DNA of 64,000 nucleotides from UBA7672 sp047601145 (GTDB lineage: Bacteria > Pseudomonadota > Alphaproteobacteria > Caulobacterales > Hyphomonadaceae), in NCBI GenBank assembly GCA_047601145.1, contig JASGJW010000003.1, positions 930,001 to 994,000 of the forward strand, in the 5' to 3' direction. The stretch's first letter is position 1. Each line of letters begins with the position of its first letter. The position numbers and the translations under genes are program-made. Below, in pieces: positions 38,079 to 46,693 of the stretch. The notes beneath the pieces are model-generated. The model was not told the origin of the DNA. It saw only the letters and a program-made list of their open reading frames with translations, and did not search any database.

Positions 38079-39929
38079 ATGAGCATGACGGCAGCGCCTG
38101 CGAAGTCCAAGGACACCGGCGCGACTTCCATTCCCGGCCTCGAACCGGCGCCTACCAGGCACGCAAAGCTGGTCGCGTGGGTCAAGGAGATTGCCGCGCT
38201 CACCAAGCCGGACCGCATCCACTGGTGCGATGGTTCGGATGCTGAATTCGAGAAGCTAACCTCCGAGCTCATCGCCCTCGGCACGCTCAAGCGCCTCAAC
38301 CCCGCCAAGCGCCCCAACTCCTTCTACGCCGTCTCCGATCCGAAGGACGTCGCCCGCGTCGAGAGCCGCACATTCATCTGCTCGAAGAACCAGGCTGACG
38401 CCGGCCCGACCAACAACTGGTCGAACCCGGACGAGATGCGCGCCAAGCTCAACGGCCTCTTCGATGGCGCCATGAAGGGCCGCACGATGTACGTCGTGCC
38501 GTTCTGCATGGGCCCGCTCGGCTCGAAGATTTCCGCCCTCGGCGTCGAGATCACGGACTCAGCTTACGTCGCCATCTCCATGCGCGTCATGACCCGCATG
38601 GGCCGCGCCGCTCTCGAACAGATGGGCGATGATGGCTTCTTCGTTCCCGCTGTCCACACGCTCGGCGCTCCGTTGGCCGCCGGCCAGAAGGATGTTCCCT
38701 GGCCGTGCAACGACGACAAGTACATCGTCCACTATCCCGAGAGCCGCGAGATCTGGTCGTTCGGCTCGGGCTATGGCGGCAACGCTCTGCTCGGCAAGAA
38801 ATGCTACGCCCTCCGCATCGCCTCGGTGATGGCGCGTGATGAAGGCTGGCTCGCCGAGCACATGCTCATCCTCAAGCTCACCTCGCCCGAAGGCGTCGTG
38901 AAGTATGTCGCCGCCGCCTTCCCGTCGGCCTGCGGCAAGACCAACCTCGCCATGCTCGAGCCCACGCTCGCCGGCTGGAAGGCCGAGACGATCGGCGACG
39001 ACATCGCCTGGATGCGTTTCGGCGACGATGGCCAGCTCTACGCCATCAACCCGGAAGCCGGCTTCTTCGGCGTCGCTCCTGGCACGTCCGCCGCGACCAA
39101 CAAGAACGCCCTGCACTCCTGCGACAAGAACACGGTGTTCACGAACGTGGCCCTCACCGCGGACGGAGACGTCTGGTGGGAAGGCATGACGAAAGAGCCG
39201 CCGGAAGGCCTTACCGACTGGCGCGGCCGTGCATGGTCGCCGTCGATGGGCGAACCTGCCGCTCACCCGAACGCCCGCTTCGCCTGCCCGGCCGGCCAGT
39301 GCCCGGTCATCGCACCCGAGTGGGAGAACCCCGCCGGCGTTCCGATCTCCGCGATCCTGTTCGGCGGGCGCCGCGCGTCGGCTGTTCCGCTGGTGACTGA
39401 AGCCTACGACTGGGAACACGGCGTGTTCATGGGCTCGACGGTTGCCTCCGAAGGCACCGCCGCCGCCGAAAACAAGGTCGGCGAACTGCGCCGCGATCCG
39501 TTCGCGATGCTGCCCTTCGCCGGCTACAACATGGCCGACTACTTCGCTCACTGGCTGAAGATCGGCCAGAAGGCCGGCGCGAAACTGCCGCGCATCTTCT
39601 TCGTCAACTGGTTCCGGAAGGACAAGAACGGCAAGTTCATCTGGCCAGGCTTCGGCGAGAACACGCGCGTCCTGAAATACATCGTCGATCGTCTCGAAGG
39701 TAAGGCGCAAGCCGTCGACACCGCGATCGGCCGCGTACCGGCGAAATCGTCGCTCGATGTCTCGGGCCTCGGCCTGACCGACGCACAACTCGACACCCTG
39801 CTTGGCGTCGACCATGAAGTCTGGCGCGAGGAAGCATCGCTGATACCGGCCTTCTTCGACAAGTTCGGCGACCGCCTGCCGAAAGCCCTCTGGGACCAGC
39901 ACAAATCGCTCGTGAAGCGTCTGGGCTAA
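38079..39929 (+). CDS. pckG: Phosphoenolpyruvate carboxykinase (GTP)
   Basis: A 616-residue enzyme converting oxaloacetate and GTP to PEP, the first step of gluconeogenesis. The sequence is the GTP class: VVPFCMGPLGS, the kinase P-loop FPSACGKTNLAM (Cys285-Gly-Lys-Thr), the metal/GTP region TIGDDIAWMRF and the late FVNWFRKDKNG motif. The start is uncertain between GTG 38064, ATG 38079 and ATG 38085; GTGGGA before 38079 favours that one. A strong terminator follows. Its presence with fbp at 58.8 kb fits a gluconeogenic lifestyle. Confidence 0.95.
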   Translation: MSMTAAPAKSKDTGATSIPGLEPAPTRHAKLVAWVKEIAALTKPDRIHWCDGSDAEFEKLTSELIALGTLKRLNPAKRPNSFYAVSDPKDVARVESRTFICSKNQADAGPTNNWSNPDEMRAKLNGLFDGAMKGRTMYVVPFCMGPLGSKISALGVEITDSAYVAISMRVMTRMGRAALEQMGDDGFFVPAVHTLGAPLAAGQKDVPWPCNDDKYIVHYPESREIWSFGSGYGGNALLGKKCYALRIASVMARDEGWLAEHMLILKLTSPEGVVKYVAAAFPSACGKTNLAMLEPTLAGWKAETIGDDIAWMRFGDDGQLYAINPEAGFFGVAPGTSAATNKNALHSCDKNTVFTNVALTADGDVWWEGMTKEPPEGLTDWRGRAWSPSMGEPAAHPNARFACPAGQCPVIAPEWENPAGVPISAILFGGRRASAVPLVTEAYDWEHGVFMGSTVASEGTAAAENKVGELRRDPFAMLPFAGYNMADYFAHWLKIGQKAGAKLPRIFFVNWFRKDKNGKFIWPGFGENTRVLKYIVDRLEGKAQAVDTAIGRVPAKSSLDVSGLGLTDAQLDTLLGVDHEVWREEASLIPAFFDKFGDRLPKALWDQHKSLVKRLG

Positions 39930-39951
39930 GCCCACATACAATCAGAACACG

Positions 39952-39980
39952 AACAGGCCCGGCTCACCGCCGGGCCTGTT
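39952..39980 (+). terminator. Strong intrinsic terminator after pckG
   Basis: A perfect 12-bp stem AACAGGCCCGGC / GCCGGGCCTGTT closes the loop TCACC and is followed by TGCTTTTGCC. It lies 23 bases past the pckG stop and before the DUF4328 pair, so those are likely a separate unit. Confidence 0.88.
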
Positions 39981-40031
39981 TGCTTTTGCCTGCGCCTCCG
40001 GCATGTTCACGCAACACTTGGGGGGACAGAT

Positions 40032-40802
40032 ATGACCGACACGGCATCTGCCGCGCTCGAAAACGCCGGCCATCAGCCATCGCCCGGCTTCCACATCCCG
40101 CACGACTTTGGTCCACCGCGCAAATCTGCGTTCTTCCTGCGCGCGATGTTGATCGTCTACGCCGGCGTATTGGTCTGGGCAGCTTGGGTCGATTTCAAAA
40201 CCGTTCAGTTCATTATCGACGCGTCCAACGGGGCCTATCAAAACCAGATGGACTACATCACCGATGCGGAATGGATCGACGAGATGGCCGTTTCCGTCGA
40301 TAGCTCGCTCAGAGGCCAATATCTCTTGTGCGCCTTAGCCTACCTGACATTCGTCTACGCTGCGGCCGGCAATCTGGAAGAAGCTCGCGCCAAGGGCTTC
40401 AACCGTTCAGCCGAAGGGTCGGTCGGCGTGTCCTTCATTCCGATCGCCAACTTCGTCCTGATCTTCAAGGTCATGCGCGACATATGGGTGAACTCCCACG
40501 ACCCGGTTCACGGCGTCGAGCGCCCGAACAACATCCTGCCGTTCTGGTGGATCACCTTCCTCATCGGCGGCGTCGGCGGAGGGATTATCGCGATCATGAC
40601 CAGCCGAGCGGTGGAGGCAGGAGACGTCGACCAGGCGATCGGCTTGGCGCGGATCAGCATCGGCACGATGATCATTGGCGCCATCTCCTGCGCCCTCCTC
40701 TTCGTGATCGTTACCAGGATTGTCCGCACACAAGCGGCGTGGCGTAAAATCCCGGACGCCTCGAAAGCTGACACAGCGATCCTTCGCGAGAAAACCCAGT
40801 GA
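40032..40802 (+). CDS. DUF4328 membrane protein, copy 1
   Basis: A 256-residue protein with about four helices. The conserved core around KGFNRSAEGSVGVSFIPIANF and LIFKVMRDIWVNSHDP is the DUF4328 signature (hydrophobic turn followed by a basic MRxIW segment). Function is unknown. The next gene is a diverged copy and its GTG overlaps this stop (GTGA), implying coupled translation and perhaps a heteromeric complex. Weak homology between the copies extends over the whole length. Confidence 0.83.
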   Translation: MTDTASAALENAGHQPSPGFHIPHDFGPPRKSAFFLRAMLIVYAGVLVWAAWVDFKTVQFIIDASNGAYQNQMDYITDAEWIDEMAVSVDSSLRGQYLLCALAYLTFVYAAAGNLEEARAKGFNRSAEGSVGVSFIPIANFVLIFKVMRDIWVNSHDPVHGVERPNNILPFWWITFLIGGVGGGIIAIMTSRAVEAGDVDQAIGLARISIGTMIIGAISCALLFVIVTRIVRTQAAWRKIPDASKADTAILREKTQ

Positions 40803-41575
40803 TCGACACATTCGCCAGTCAGATCGCGTCCACCGGCATCACTGTCCGGCCGCGTCACTTCCACATCTCGAAGGATCACCGGTCGCTGCTGGGCCGCTCG
40901 CTCGCCCTGCGCTTCGGATTGGTCCTCTACATGCTGATGCACGCCAGTGCGATTGCGGTCTCGCTTTATGGCGAATGGTTCGTCGACAGCGTCATAAACG
41001 AGAAATTCCGCGACGCGGTCGAGGCTTACGACGCCGGCGTTATCCTCGACAGCTACAGCAACAACATCAACATCGCCTCGATCCTGGTGATGCTCTACTG
41101 CATCGTCACCTACTGCATGTTCGTCCACCGCGCCGCGAGCAACATCGAGAACGCCAGCGCGAAAGGTCTCTCCGTCACTCCCGGCTGGGCGGTCGGCTGG
41201 TCCTTCATCCCCTTCGTGAACCTCTTCAAGATCTACCAGATCATGCGCGAGATCTGGACCGCCTCGGCCGATCCCAAGCGCGGCGTCCGCGGCGGCTCCG
41301 CCATCCTCGCCATCTGGTGGATCTGCTACGTCACCGGCAACATCGTCAGCCAGACAGCAGGCCGTATGGCGGATTCCGCGCTGCGATCCGCCACCCCCTA
41401 TCTCGATGAACTGAAAACCGTCTTCTGGCTCCAGGCCGGCGGCTCCGTCCTCGGCTTCCTCGCCGGCCTCATCCTCTTCATCGTCGTCGGCGGCATCACC
41501 CGCAACCAGGCCCGCTGGAAATCCATCCCCGTCGAAGAACCGCCCGCTCCGGCGGCCAATGCCTTGGGCTTCTGA
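40799..41575 (+). CDS. DUF4328 membrane protein, copy 2
   Basis: A 258-residue paralogue of the preceding product. It starts with GTG inside a GTGA overlap. Both share RPRHFHIS/GFHIPHDF-like leaders, a first helix with YMLMHASAIAVSLYGEW here, and the core SVTPGWAVGWSFIPFVNLFKIYQIMREIW, followed by three more hydrophobic segments and a short Pro/Ala tail. It probably assembles with copy 1 in the inner membrane; no role is known. Confidence 0.85.
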   Translation: MIDTFASQIASTGITVRPRHFHISKDHRSLLGRSLALRFGLVLYMLMHASAIAVSLYGEWFVDSVINEKFRDAVEAYDAGVILDSYSNNINIASILVMLYCIVTYCMFVHRAASNIENASAKGLSVTPGWAVGWSFIPFVNLFKIYQIMREIWTASADPKRGVRGGSAILAIWWICYVTGNIVSQTAGRMADSALRSATPYLDELKTVFWLQAGGSVLGFLAGLILFIVVGGITRNQARWKSIPVEEPPAPAANALGF

Positions 41576-41716
41576 CCGCCGGATCGAGAAGCGGCGTTGG
41601 AGCGTTAGCGACCACCGCTCGCCCAAAGCTCCGTCCCTAGATCGGCGCGCCGTATCCGCGCGCACAAAAACCAAAAATCCCGAAACCCACCCACCACTGG
41701 GAACGCGCCCGCGGGT

Positions 41717-42073
41717 CTAGAGCACCGCCCGCACGCGTTTCGGTAGCGCCTCGATCACCATCCGATAACTCGCCTTCAGATATCCCTTGAGCTCAGCCTT
41801 GCTCAGTCCCGGCTTCTCGAAGCTCTGGATCCACTTCAGCCCTCGCGAGGCCATGTAGGGTGCAGGCCTGCAGCCCGGCGCATCGCGCAGCACCTCCCAC
41901 CCGATGTCCGAAACCTTGAACGTGATCCCCGGCTCATGGCCCTTCTCGAACCAGGCGATAGCGAAAACCTTGCCGCCGACCTTCCAGACTTGCGCCCCGC
42001 CCCACTGCTCGACAAACGTTGCGCCGGGCAGCGCCCTGCAGAAGGAATTGTATTCGCGAAGCGTCAGCGCCAC
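41717..42073 (-). CDS. MmcQ/YjbR family protein
   Basis: A 118-residue protein of the YjbR fold. It opens with LTLREYNSFCRALPGATFVEQWGG, continues with VWKVGGKVFAIAWFE and ITFKVSDIGWEVL, and ends with GYLKASYRMVIEALPKRVR, all usual for the family, which has a DNA-binding-like fold of unknown role. The GTG start directly follows the stop of the cyclase gene (TAG then GTG), so it is probably cotranslated with it. Confidence 0.88.
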   Translation of the reverse strand: MALTLREYNSFCRALPGATFVEQWGGAQVWKVGGKVFAIAWFEKGHEPGITFKVSDIGWEVLRDAPGCRPAPYMASRGLKWIQSFEKPGLSKAELKGYLKASYRMVIEALPKRVRAVL

Positions 42074-43036
42074 CTAGGTGATCGCCACCGGGTTGATCAC
42101 CATCTGCACCGTTCCCACGAACCGCGGAATGCCGAGCACGAACAGAAACTCCTTGACGCCGTCGGCGGCGAGCTGGTTGGTGTCGATCGTCTCGAGCACG
42201 TGCACACCCTTCTTCGCCAGCAGCGTCTGGTGGACGATGAATGTCTTCCCCGGCGGCGAGGGCAGCGCCTCGAGCGCAACGGTGTCCGACCCGATCGCCA
42301 CCACGCCGAGATCAGCCAGGAAGATCGCGCCGTCCTCGCCCAACCCCGGCTCGCGCGAGCGATAGACGTCCTTCTCGCTCGCCATCTTCCCCTTCATCCA
42401 CCCAGTGTGGAACAGAACCACGTCGCCCTTCTGGATGGTCACGCCCTGCGCCTTCATTGCGGCCTCGATCTCGGAGCGGTTGTAGGTGTCGCCCACTTCG
42501 AGCATCGGCTTGCCATAGTGCTTGGTCATGTCGATCAGCACCCCCCGCGTCACGATCGGTGGGATGTCGGCGGTCTGCAGCGCGCGCGAGGTCGCAACTT
42601 CCTTGCCGGTAATGCCGTTGTAGTAATGGTGATCCACGCCGAGATGTCCGAAGCCGTCGATCTGTGTGCCGATGCCCATCGAGGTCACGACGCGCTCGTC
42701 GAACGACGTCACGCGCTGCGACCCGTTCGATGTAAAGTCCGCATTGGGTCCTGGCGTGCGCTCGACCGAATAGACCCGGTTGCCGTAGGCGGCGCTTTCC
42801 GGCGCGGTCGGAATGCCCAGCGCGTAGACCTTGCCAGTCTTGATGAGGCCAGCCGCGCGCTTCACGCCTTCGGCTGAAAGATTGTTGACGTTGCCCAGTC
42901 GGTCCGTCTCACCCCATGGCGAGTCCCACCAGGGTTCGGAATGGGCGGCAGGCGGCGCAGCAGTCTGCTGGGCGATCGCGCTCTCGGAACAGCAGGACAG
43001 GAACACCGTAAGGACAACCCGGTGCAGCAGGTCCAT
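42074..43036 (-). CDS. Secreted cyclase/kynurenine-formamidase family protein
   Basis: A 320-residue protein with an N-terminal signal peptide (cleavage near AIAQ, residue 23) and the cyclase fold (PF04199-like): the metal region SMGIGTQIDGFGHLG (Met120, Gln125, Asp127, His131), HYYNGITGKEV, ETA-like RGVLIDMTKHYGKPML, and VVLFHTGWMKGK. The canonical metal motif is HxGTHxDxPxH; here the first two histidines are Met and Gln, as in a divergent subgroup with GTQxDG. Family members hydrolyse amides or dehydrate small acids. It is followed without a gap by the YjbR gene. Confidence 0.85.
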   Translation of the reverse strand: MDLLHRVVLTVFLSCCSESAIAQQTAAPPAAHSEPWWDSPWGETDRLGNVNNLSAEGVKRAAGLIKTGKVYALGIPTAPESAAYGNRVYSVERTPGPNADFTSNGSQRVTSFDERVVTSMGIGTQIDGFGHLGVDHHYYNGITGKEVATSRALQTADIPPIVTRGVLIDMTKHYGKPMLEVGDTYNRSEIEAAMKAQGVTIQKGDVVLFHTGWMKGKMASEKDVYRSREPGLGEDGAIFLADLGVVAIGSDTVALEALPSPPGKTFIVHQTLLAKKGVHVLETIDTNQLAADGVKEFLFVLGIPRFVGTVQMVINPVAIT

Positions 43037-43107
43037 TTAGTCCTCCCTAAGGCCAGCTCTCTGGCTGACTCGTATCGGGGAAGATGCTGCCATAGCGTTT
43101 ACACGCC

Positions 43108-43124
43108 CGCCAACGGGGTTGGCG
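43108..43124 (-). terminator. Short hairpin after pdxH
   Basis: The arms CGCCAAC and GTTGGCG (7 bp) close a 3-base loop only 5 bases past the pdxH stop on the minus strand. No T-run follows, so termination would be weak; it might instead protect the 3' end. Confidence 0.4.
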
Positions 43125-43129
43125 CAGAG

Positions 43130-43804
43130 TCAGGGGTAAAGCCTGCGTGTCGTCCAGGGCTGGCCGGCCGTTTCACGCGTGAATTCCAGCCTGTCATGAA
43201 GCCGGAACGGCCTGTCACGCCAGAATTCGATGCGCGTCGGAACGATCCGCCAGCCGATCCAGTGTGGCGGACGCGGCGTCTTCCCGAGTCCGTACCGGGC
43301 GGCAAACATCGCGATCCGCTTCTCCAACTCGAACCGCCCCTCCATCAGCCGGGATTGTTCGGATGCCCACGCCCCGATCTGGCTGTCCTTGGCCCGCGTT
43401 GCGAAATAGGCATCGGCCTCCTCGTTCGTTGCTTCCTGAACCCGGCCGGAAACCCTCACCTGCCGCCGCAGGCTCTTCCAGTGGAAGCACAGCGCAGCTT
43501 GACTGTTCGCCGTCAGCTGCCGCCCCTTGCGGCTTTCCTTGTTCGAGTAGAACACGAACCCGCCCTCCGTGACGCCTTTCAGCAGCACCATCCGCACATC
43601 TGGCGCGCCATGCTCGTCGGCAGTGGCGAGCGCCATCGCATTGGCGTCGTTCGGTTCCTTTTTCTTGGCGTCCTCCAGCCAGTCGGCGAACAGCGCGAAC
43701 GGATCGGTCTTGGCGAACAACGCCGCATCGTCCGGCGAGTTCGCCGCGGCCTTCGCGTAGTCCTCCGCGCCCGGCGAAGGCGGGATCAGCTTGTCGTCGG
43801 CCAT
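43130..43804 (-). CDS. pdxH: Pyridoxamine 5'-phosphate oxidase
   Basis: A 224-residue FMN enzyme that oxidises pyridoxine or pyridoxamine phosphate to pyridoxal phosphate. The sequence has FADWLEDAKKKEPNDANAMALATAD, then VRMVLLKGVTEGGFVFYSN for FMN and substrate contact, LCFHWKSLRRQVRVSGRV, and the C-terminal PHWIGWRIVPTRIEFW and RRLYP end that is diagnostic for PdxH. ATG 43804 was preferred over upstream in-frame starts because it gives the normal family length. Confidence 0.94.
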   Translation of the reverse strand: MADDKLIPPSPGAEDYAKAAANSPDDAALFAKTDPFALFADWLEDAKKKEPNDANAMALATADEHGAPDVRMVLLKGVTEGGFVFYSNKESRKGRQLTANSQAALCFHWKSLRRQVRVSGRVQEATNEEADAYFATRAKDSQIGAWASEQSRLMEGRFELEKRIAMFAARYGLGKTPRPPHWIGWRIVPTRIEFWRDRPFRLHDRLEFTRETAGQPWTTRRLYP

Positions 43805-43915
43805 GCGCAGCACCCTGCTGGGGAAGTCATCGGCGCGATGATACAATTTGTCTGCTGCACGAACCACTCCCGACGGAGAGATGACGCCGAAAGGCCGTCA
43901 ATAAAGGGGTATGTC

Positions 43916-44371
43916 GTGAAGTTCGTCCCAATGCTGCTTGCAGCCGCCGCCTTCCCTATGGCCTCGCCGGCGCTCGCCCAAGGCCCGTCGAGCCACTATG
44001 ACGCAGGCCTTGGCGCGGAACCCGATACCCAGGCCCTCGCCTTCATCCGCATCCCGCTCGGCGAGAGCAAGGCTAAGGCGGATAAGGCGCCAACAATCGG
44101 CTTCGGCCTTTTCACCGATTGCAGCCGCATGGTGGCCGACCTCTCCCCGGCCCATCGTTCGGCCTGCGAGTCCCAGCCGGTCCGCTCACTAGAGGTCACC
44201 CGCGATCTCTACGATCGCGACTGGCTCGTCTCCTTCAGCGGCACGAAACGCTGGGTCGGCATCGCCCGCTGGTATCCCGACAGCGGCTTCGCCCGCGTCA
44301 GCGAATACGGCCCTGTGCTCAACGCACCGGCCCTCAGCGGGCCCGCCCCGCAGGGCCCGCCGAACGATTAG
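43916..44371 (+). CDS. Secreted hypothetical protein
   Basis: A 151-residue product with a signal peptide (MKFVPMLLAAAAFPMASPALAQ). The GTG at 43916 follows AAGGGG at a 6-base distance; the frame is open far upstream, but that part runs antisense to pdxH and has no protein character. The mature part has the segment DTQALAFIRIPLG, Cys residues in FTDCSRM and SACESQ, and RWYPDSGFARVSEYG. No family recognised. Its TAG interlocks with the stop of the convergent SDR gene (TTAG). Confidence 0.72.
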   Translation: MKFVPMLLAAAAFPMASPALAQGPSSHYDAGLGAEPDTQALAFIRIPLGESKAKADKAPTIGFGLFTDCSRMVADLSPAHRSACESQPVRSLEVTRDLYDRDWLVSFSGTKRWVGIARWYPDSGFARVSEYGPVLNAPALSGPAPQGPPND

Positions 44372-45123
44372 ACGATCATCCCGCCATCGACGCGGAGCAC
44401 CTGCCCCGTGATGTACGCCGCCTTGTCGGAAGCGAGGAAAGCCACGGCGTCGGCGATTTCCTGCGCCGAGCCCCAGCGCTTTTCGAGCGGGACCAGCCGG
44501 CCCATGCGCTCCAGCGTCTTGTCGCGGTCGAGGCCCTTGGCGAAGGCGGTCGACCACATGCCGTCGTCGATCACGCCCGGCGCCACCGCGTTCACGCGAA
44601 CGCCTGCACGGCCAAAGTCGATAGAGGCGTTGCGGGTGAAGGAGTTCACCGCGCCCTTCGAGGTCGAGTACGCGATCTGGCCCAGCGCGCCCGAGAAGGA
44701 CGAAACGGACGAGATGTTCACGACATTGCCCTTGCGCCTGATCAGCGAGGCGGAAAGCGCGTCGGTCAGCAGGATCAGGTTGCGAACGTTGACGTTGATC
44801 GTCTCGTCGAGCCCTTCGGGCGTCACCTTGCCTATCGCCTGCGCTGCGCTGACACCAGCATTGTTGACGAGGATGTCGATCTCGCCGAGCGCCTTCAAGG
44901 CCCCCTCGGCCGCCCCCTTCCAGCCATCGGCAGAGGCCATGTCAGCCTCGATGGCGACGGCGCCATTGCCGATCTCGCCCGCCAGCTTGCGGATCGCGTC
45001 GCCCGTGCGCGCCACCAGGGCTACTTTCGCGCCATCCGCTGCCAGCGTCCGCACGATGGCAGCGCCGATACCGCGGCTCGCGCCCGTGACGACGGCTGTC
45101 CGGCCCTTGAAGTTGTAGGTCAT
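44368..45123 (-). CDS. SDR-family oxidoreductase (FabG-like)
   Basis: A 251-residue classical short-chain dehydrogenase. The cofactor motif VVTGASRGIGAAIV is at about 11-24, DILVNNAGVSAAQ near 83, and the active site has a Ser in SSVSSFSG followed by YSTSKGAVN (Tyr-x3-Lys). The C-terminal VRVNAVAPGVI is typical. It reduces or oxidises a keto/hydroxy group with NAD(P)H; the substrate is unknown. It lies 59 bases downstream of an amino acid permease gene on the same strand. Confidence 0.92.
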   Translation of the reverse strand: MTYNFKGRTAVVTGASRGIGAAIVRTLAADGAKVALVARTGDAIRKLAGEIGNGAVAIEADMASADGWKGAAEGALKALGEIDILVNNAGVSAAQAIGKVTPEGLDETINVNVRNLILLTDALSASLIRRKGNVVNISSVSSFSGALGQIAYSTSKGAVNSFTRNASIDFGRAGVRVNAVAPGVIDDGMWSTAFAKGLDRDKTLERMGRLVPLEKRWGSAQEIADAVAFLASDKAAYITGQVLRVDGGMIV

Positions 45124-45182
45124 GCTCGCTCCCGATGTTTTGCCGGAAGCCTATCGGGAGGCCGTGGCGCGCGCCAGCGGGA

Positions 45183-46529
45183 TCAGGCCGGTATGGTGGC
45201 GGCCACCGCACCACGCTGACGTCCCAGATAGTAGACCGGCACGCCAAGGACGACGAGTACGAGGCCCCACATCAGGGACTCCTGCCCGGCGCCAAAGATA
45301 GCGAAGGTCGAATAGAGCGCCGCAATGACCGCAATGGCAGCCCATGTTTTCGCATTCCGCCACGAATGCTTGAGCTCTGCCAGGGCGCACACCAGGTAGG
45401 CCACGAGGCAGGCGACCGTGGTCATCATGATGAGGAAGGTGAAAGCTCCCACGAGCCCGCGCGAGTAGTTGAGGAGCAACAGGGCCGTCGCAACGGCTGA
45501 TGTGAAGATCAGCGACACCCACGGCGCTTCGCCCTTGTTGAGCTTCGCCAGAACTTTGGGCGCGACGCCTTCGAGGCCCGCCGCCATCGATTGCTGGCCG
45601 GTGCAGAAGATGTTGCCGTTCAGGGATCCCACGATCGAGACGAGTGCGCCAACGGTGATTAACGGCGGCGCCCAGTCGCCAATACCGCGCACGGCGTCAG
45701 CAAAAGGCGATGTGGAGCTGGCGAGCTGCCCAGTCGGGATCAACAGCATCACCGCAGCGGTCGACAGGATGTAGACCACAGCGACGGTCGACGTTCCGAT
45801 TACAACAGCGCGCGGCAAGGTGCGGGCGGGATCCTTCACATTGCCCGCCGGCATGACCCCGACATCAAGGCCGATGAAGGCGAACATGGTGAGCAGCACC
45901 GTGGCCGACAGGATGGCCATCGGACTTTCACCCGTCGGGTTCAACACCGGGAGGTTCTCCGTCTTGCCGGAGACGAACCCGCAGACGATGACCAGCGCCA
46001 GCGGGATCAGCTTGAGGATCGTCAGGAACAGCTGGACAAAGCCAGCCTCCTTGACGCCGCGCACCAGAACCAGCGTCACGGTCCAGATCACGGCGACCGC
46101 GACGGCGGCCTGATAGCCGGGTTCAGTCGAGAGCCCCGGGACGATCGCGGTCAGATAGCCGACGAAGCCAACGGCCAAGGCGGCGGTGGAAATGATGCAG
46201 GCGACCCAGTTGCTCCATCCGACAAGGAAGCCGGGCAATTTTCCGAATGCGTCCTGCGCGAAGATCTGCATGCCGCCGGATCGCTTGGTGCGCGACGCCA
46301 ATCGCCCGAGAGACAGCGCGATGGTGATCGAGCCGCCTGCAGCGATGAGCCACCCGCCGAAGCTGAGTCCACCATAGGGCGCCAGCAGGGCGGGCATCAT
46401 GAAGATACCGGTGCCGATCATCGTGCCGACCGTGAATGCCCAGCACTGCCAGAAACCGATGACCTTTGCGGCCGGCTGGACCAGCGCGTGCTCAGGCGCA
46501 GTCACGCCTGTGGCGACAGTATCCGACAT
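45183..46529 (-). CDS. APC-family amino acid permease
   Basis: A 448-residue, 12-helix transporter of the amino acid-polyamine-organocation superfamily. The helix-1 motif GTMIGTGIFMMPALLAPYGGLSF is the substrate-binding unwound segment, and TMFAFIGLDVGVMPAGNVKDPARTLPRAVV is the usual helix-6 region with the loop that follows. ATG 46529 follows AGGA. It resembles antiporter-type members (arginine/ornithine or putrescine/ornithine), but substrate and direction are not decidable here. Confidence 0.92.
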   Translation of the reverse strand: MSDTVATGVTAPEHALVQPAAKVIGFWQCWAFTVGTMIGTGIFMMPALLAPYGGLSFGGWLIAAGGSITIALSLGRLASRTKRSGGMQIFAQDAFGKLPGFLVGWSNWVACIISTAALAVGFVGYLTAIVPGLSTEPGYQAAVAVAVIWTVTLVLVRGVKEAGFVQLFLTILKLIPLALVIVCGFVSGKTENLPVLNPTGESPMAILSATVLLTMFAFIGLDVGVMPAGNVKDPARTLPRAVVIGTSTVAVVYILSTAAVMLLIPTGQLASSTSPFADAVRGIGDWAPPLITVGALVSIVGSLNGNIFCTGQQSMAAGLEGVAPKVLAKLNKGEAPWVSLIFTSAVATALLLLNYSRGLVGAFTFLIMMTTVACLVAYLVCALAELKHSWRNAKTWAAIAVIAALYSTFAIFGAGQESLMWGLVLVVLGVPVYYLGRQRGAVAATIPA

Positions 46530-46693
46530 ACAATCCTGCCCCGCCCTGTTCCCCGCGAACACACTGACATCCGCCCGCCGAAAAGCCAGCGCTATTGCGC
46601 GGGCGGCGTCTCTGCGCTCTATCTCTGGGCGGGGTCATCATTTGCGCGCCGGGCTGTCGGAAGCCGGACGCGCCCGCATGAGCGGGGACGACC

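Noticed and set aside
37621..38317. Minus-strand frames in the region before pckG
   Set aside because: They overlap each other and the start of pckG, and show no motif, ribosome site or plausible composition.
38559..39941. A 460-codon open frame antisense to pckG
   Set aside because: Shadow of a strongly biased gene; pckG motifs are intact on the plus strand.
42941..43915. Upstream extension of the secreted protein at 43916 to a 476-residue protein
   Set aside because: The extension overlaps pdxH in antisense and lacks protein character, whereas GTG 43916 gives a clean signal peptide and has a ribosome site.
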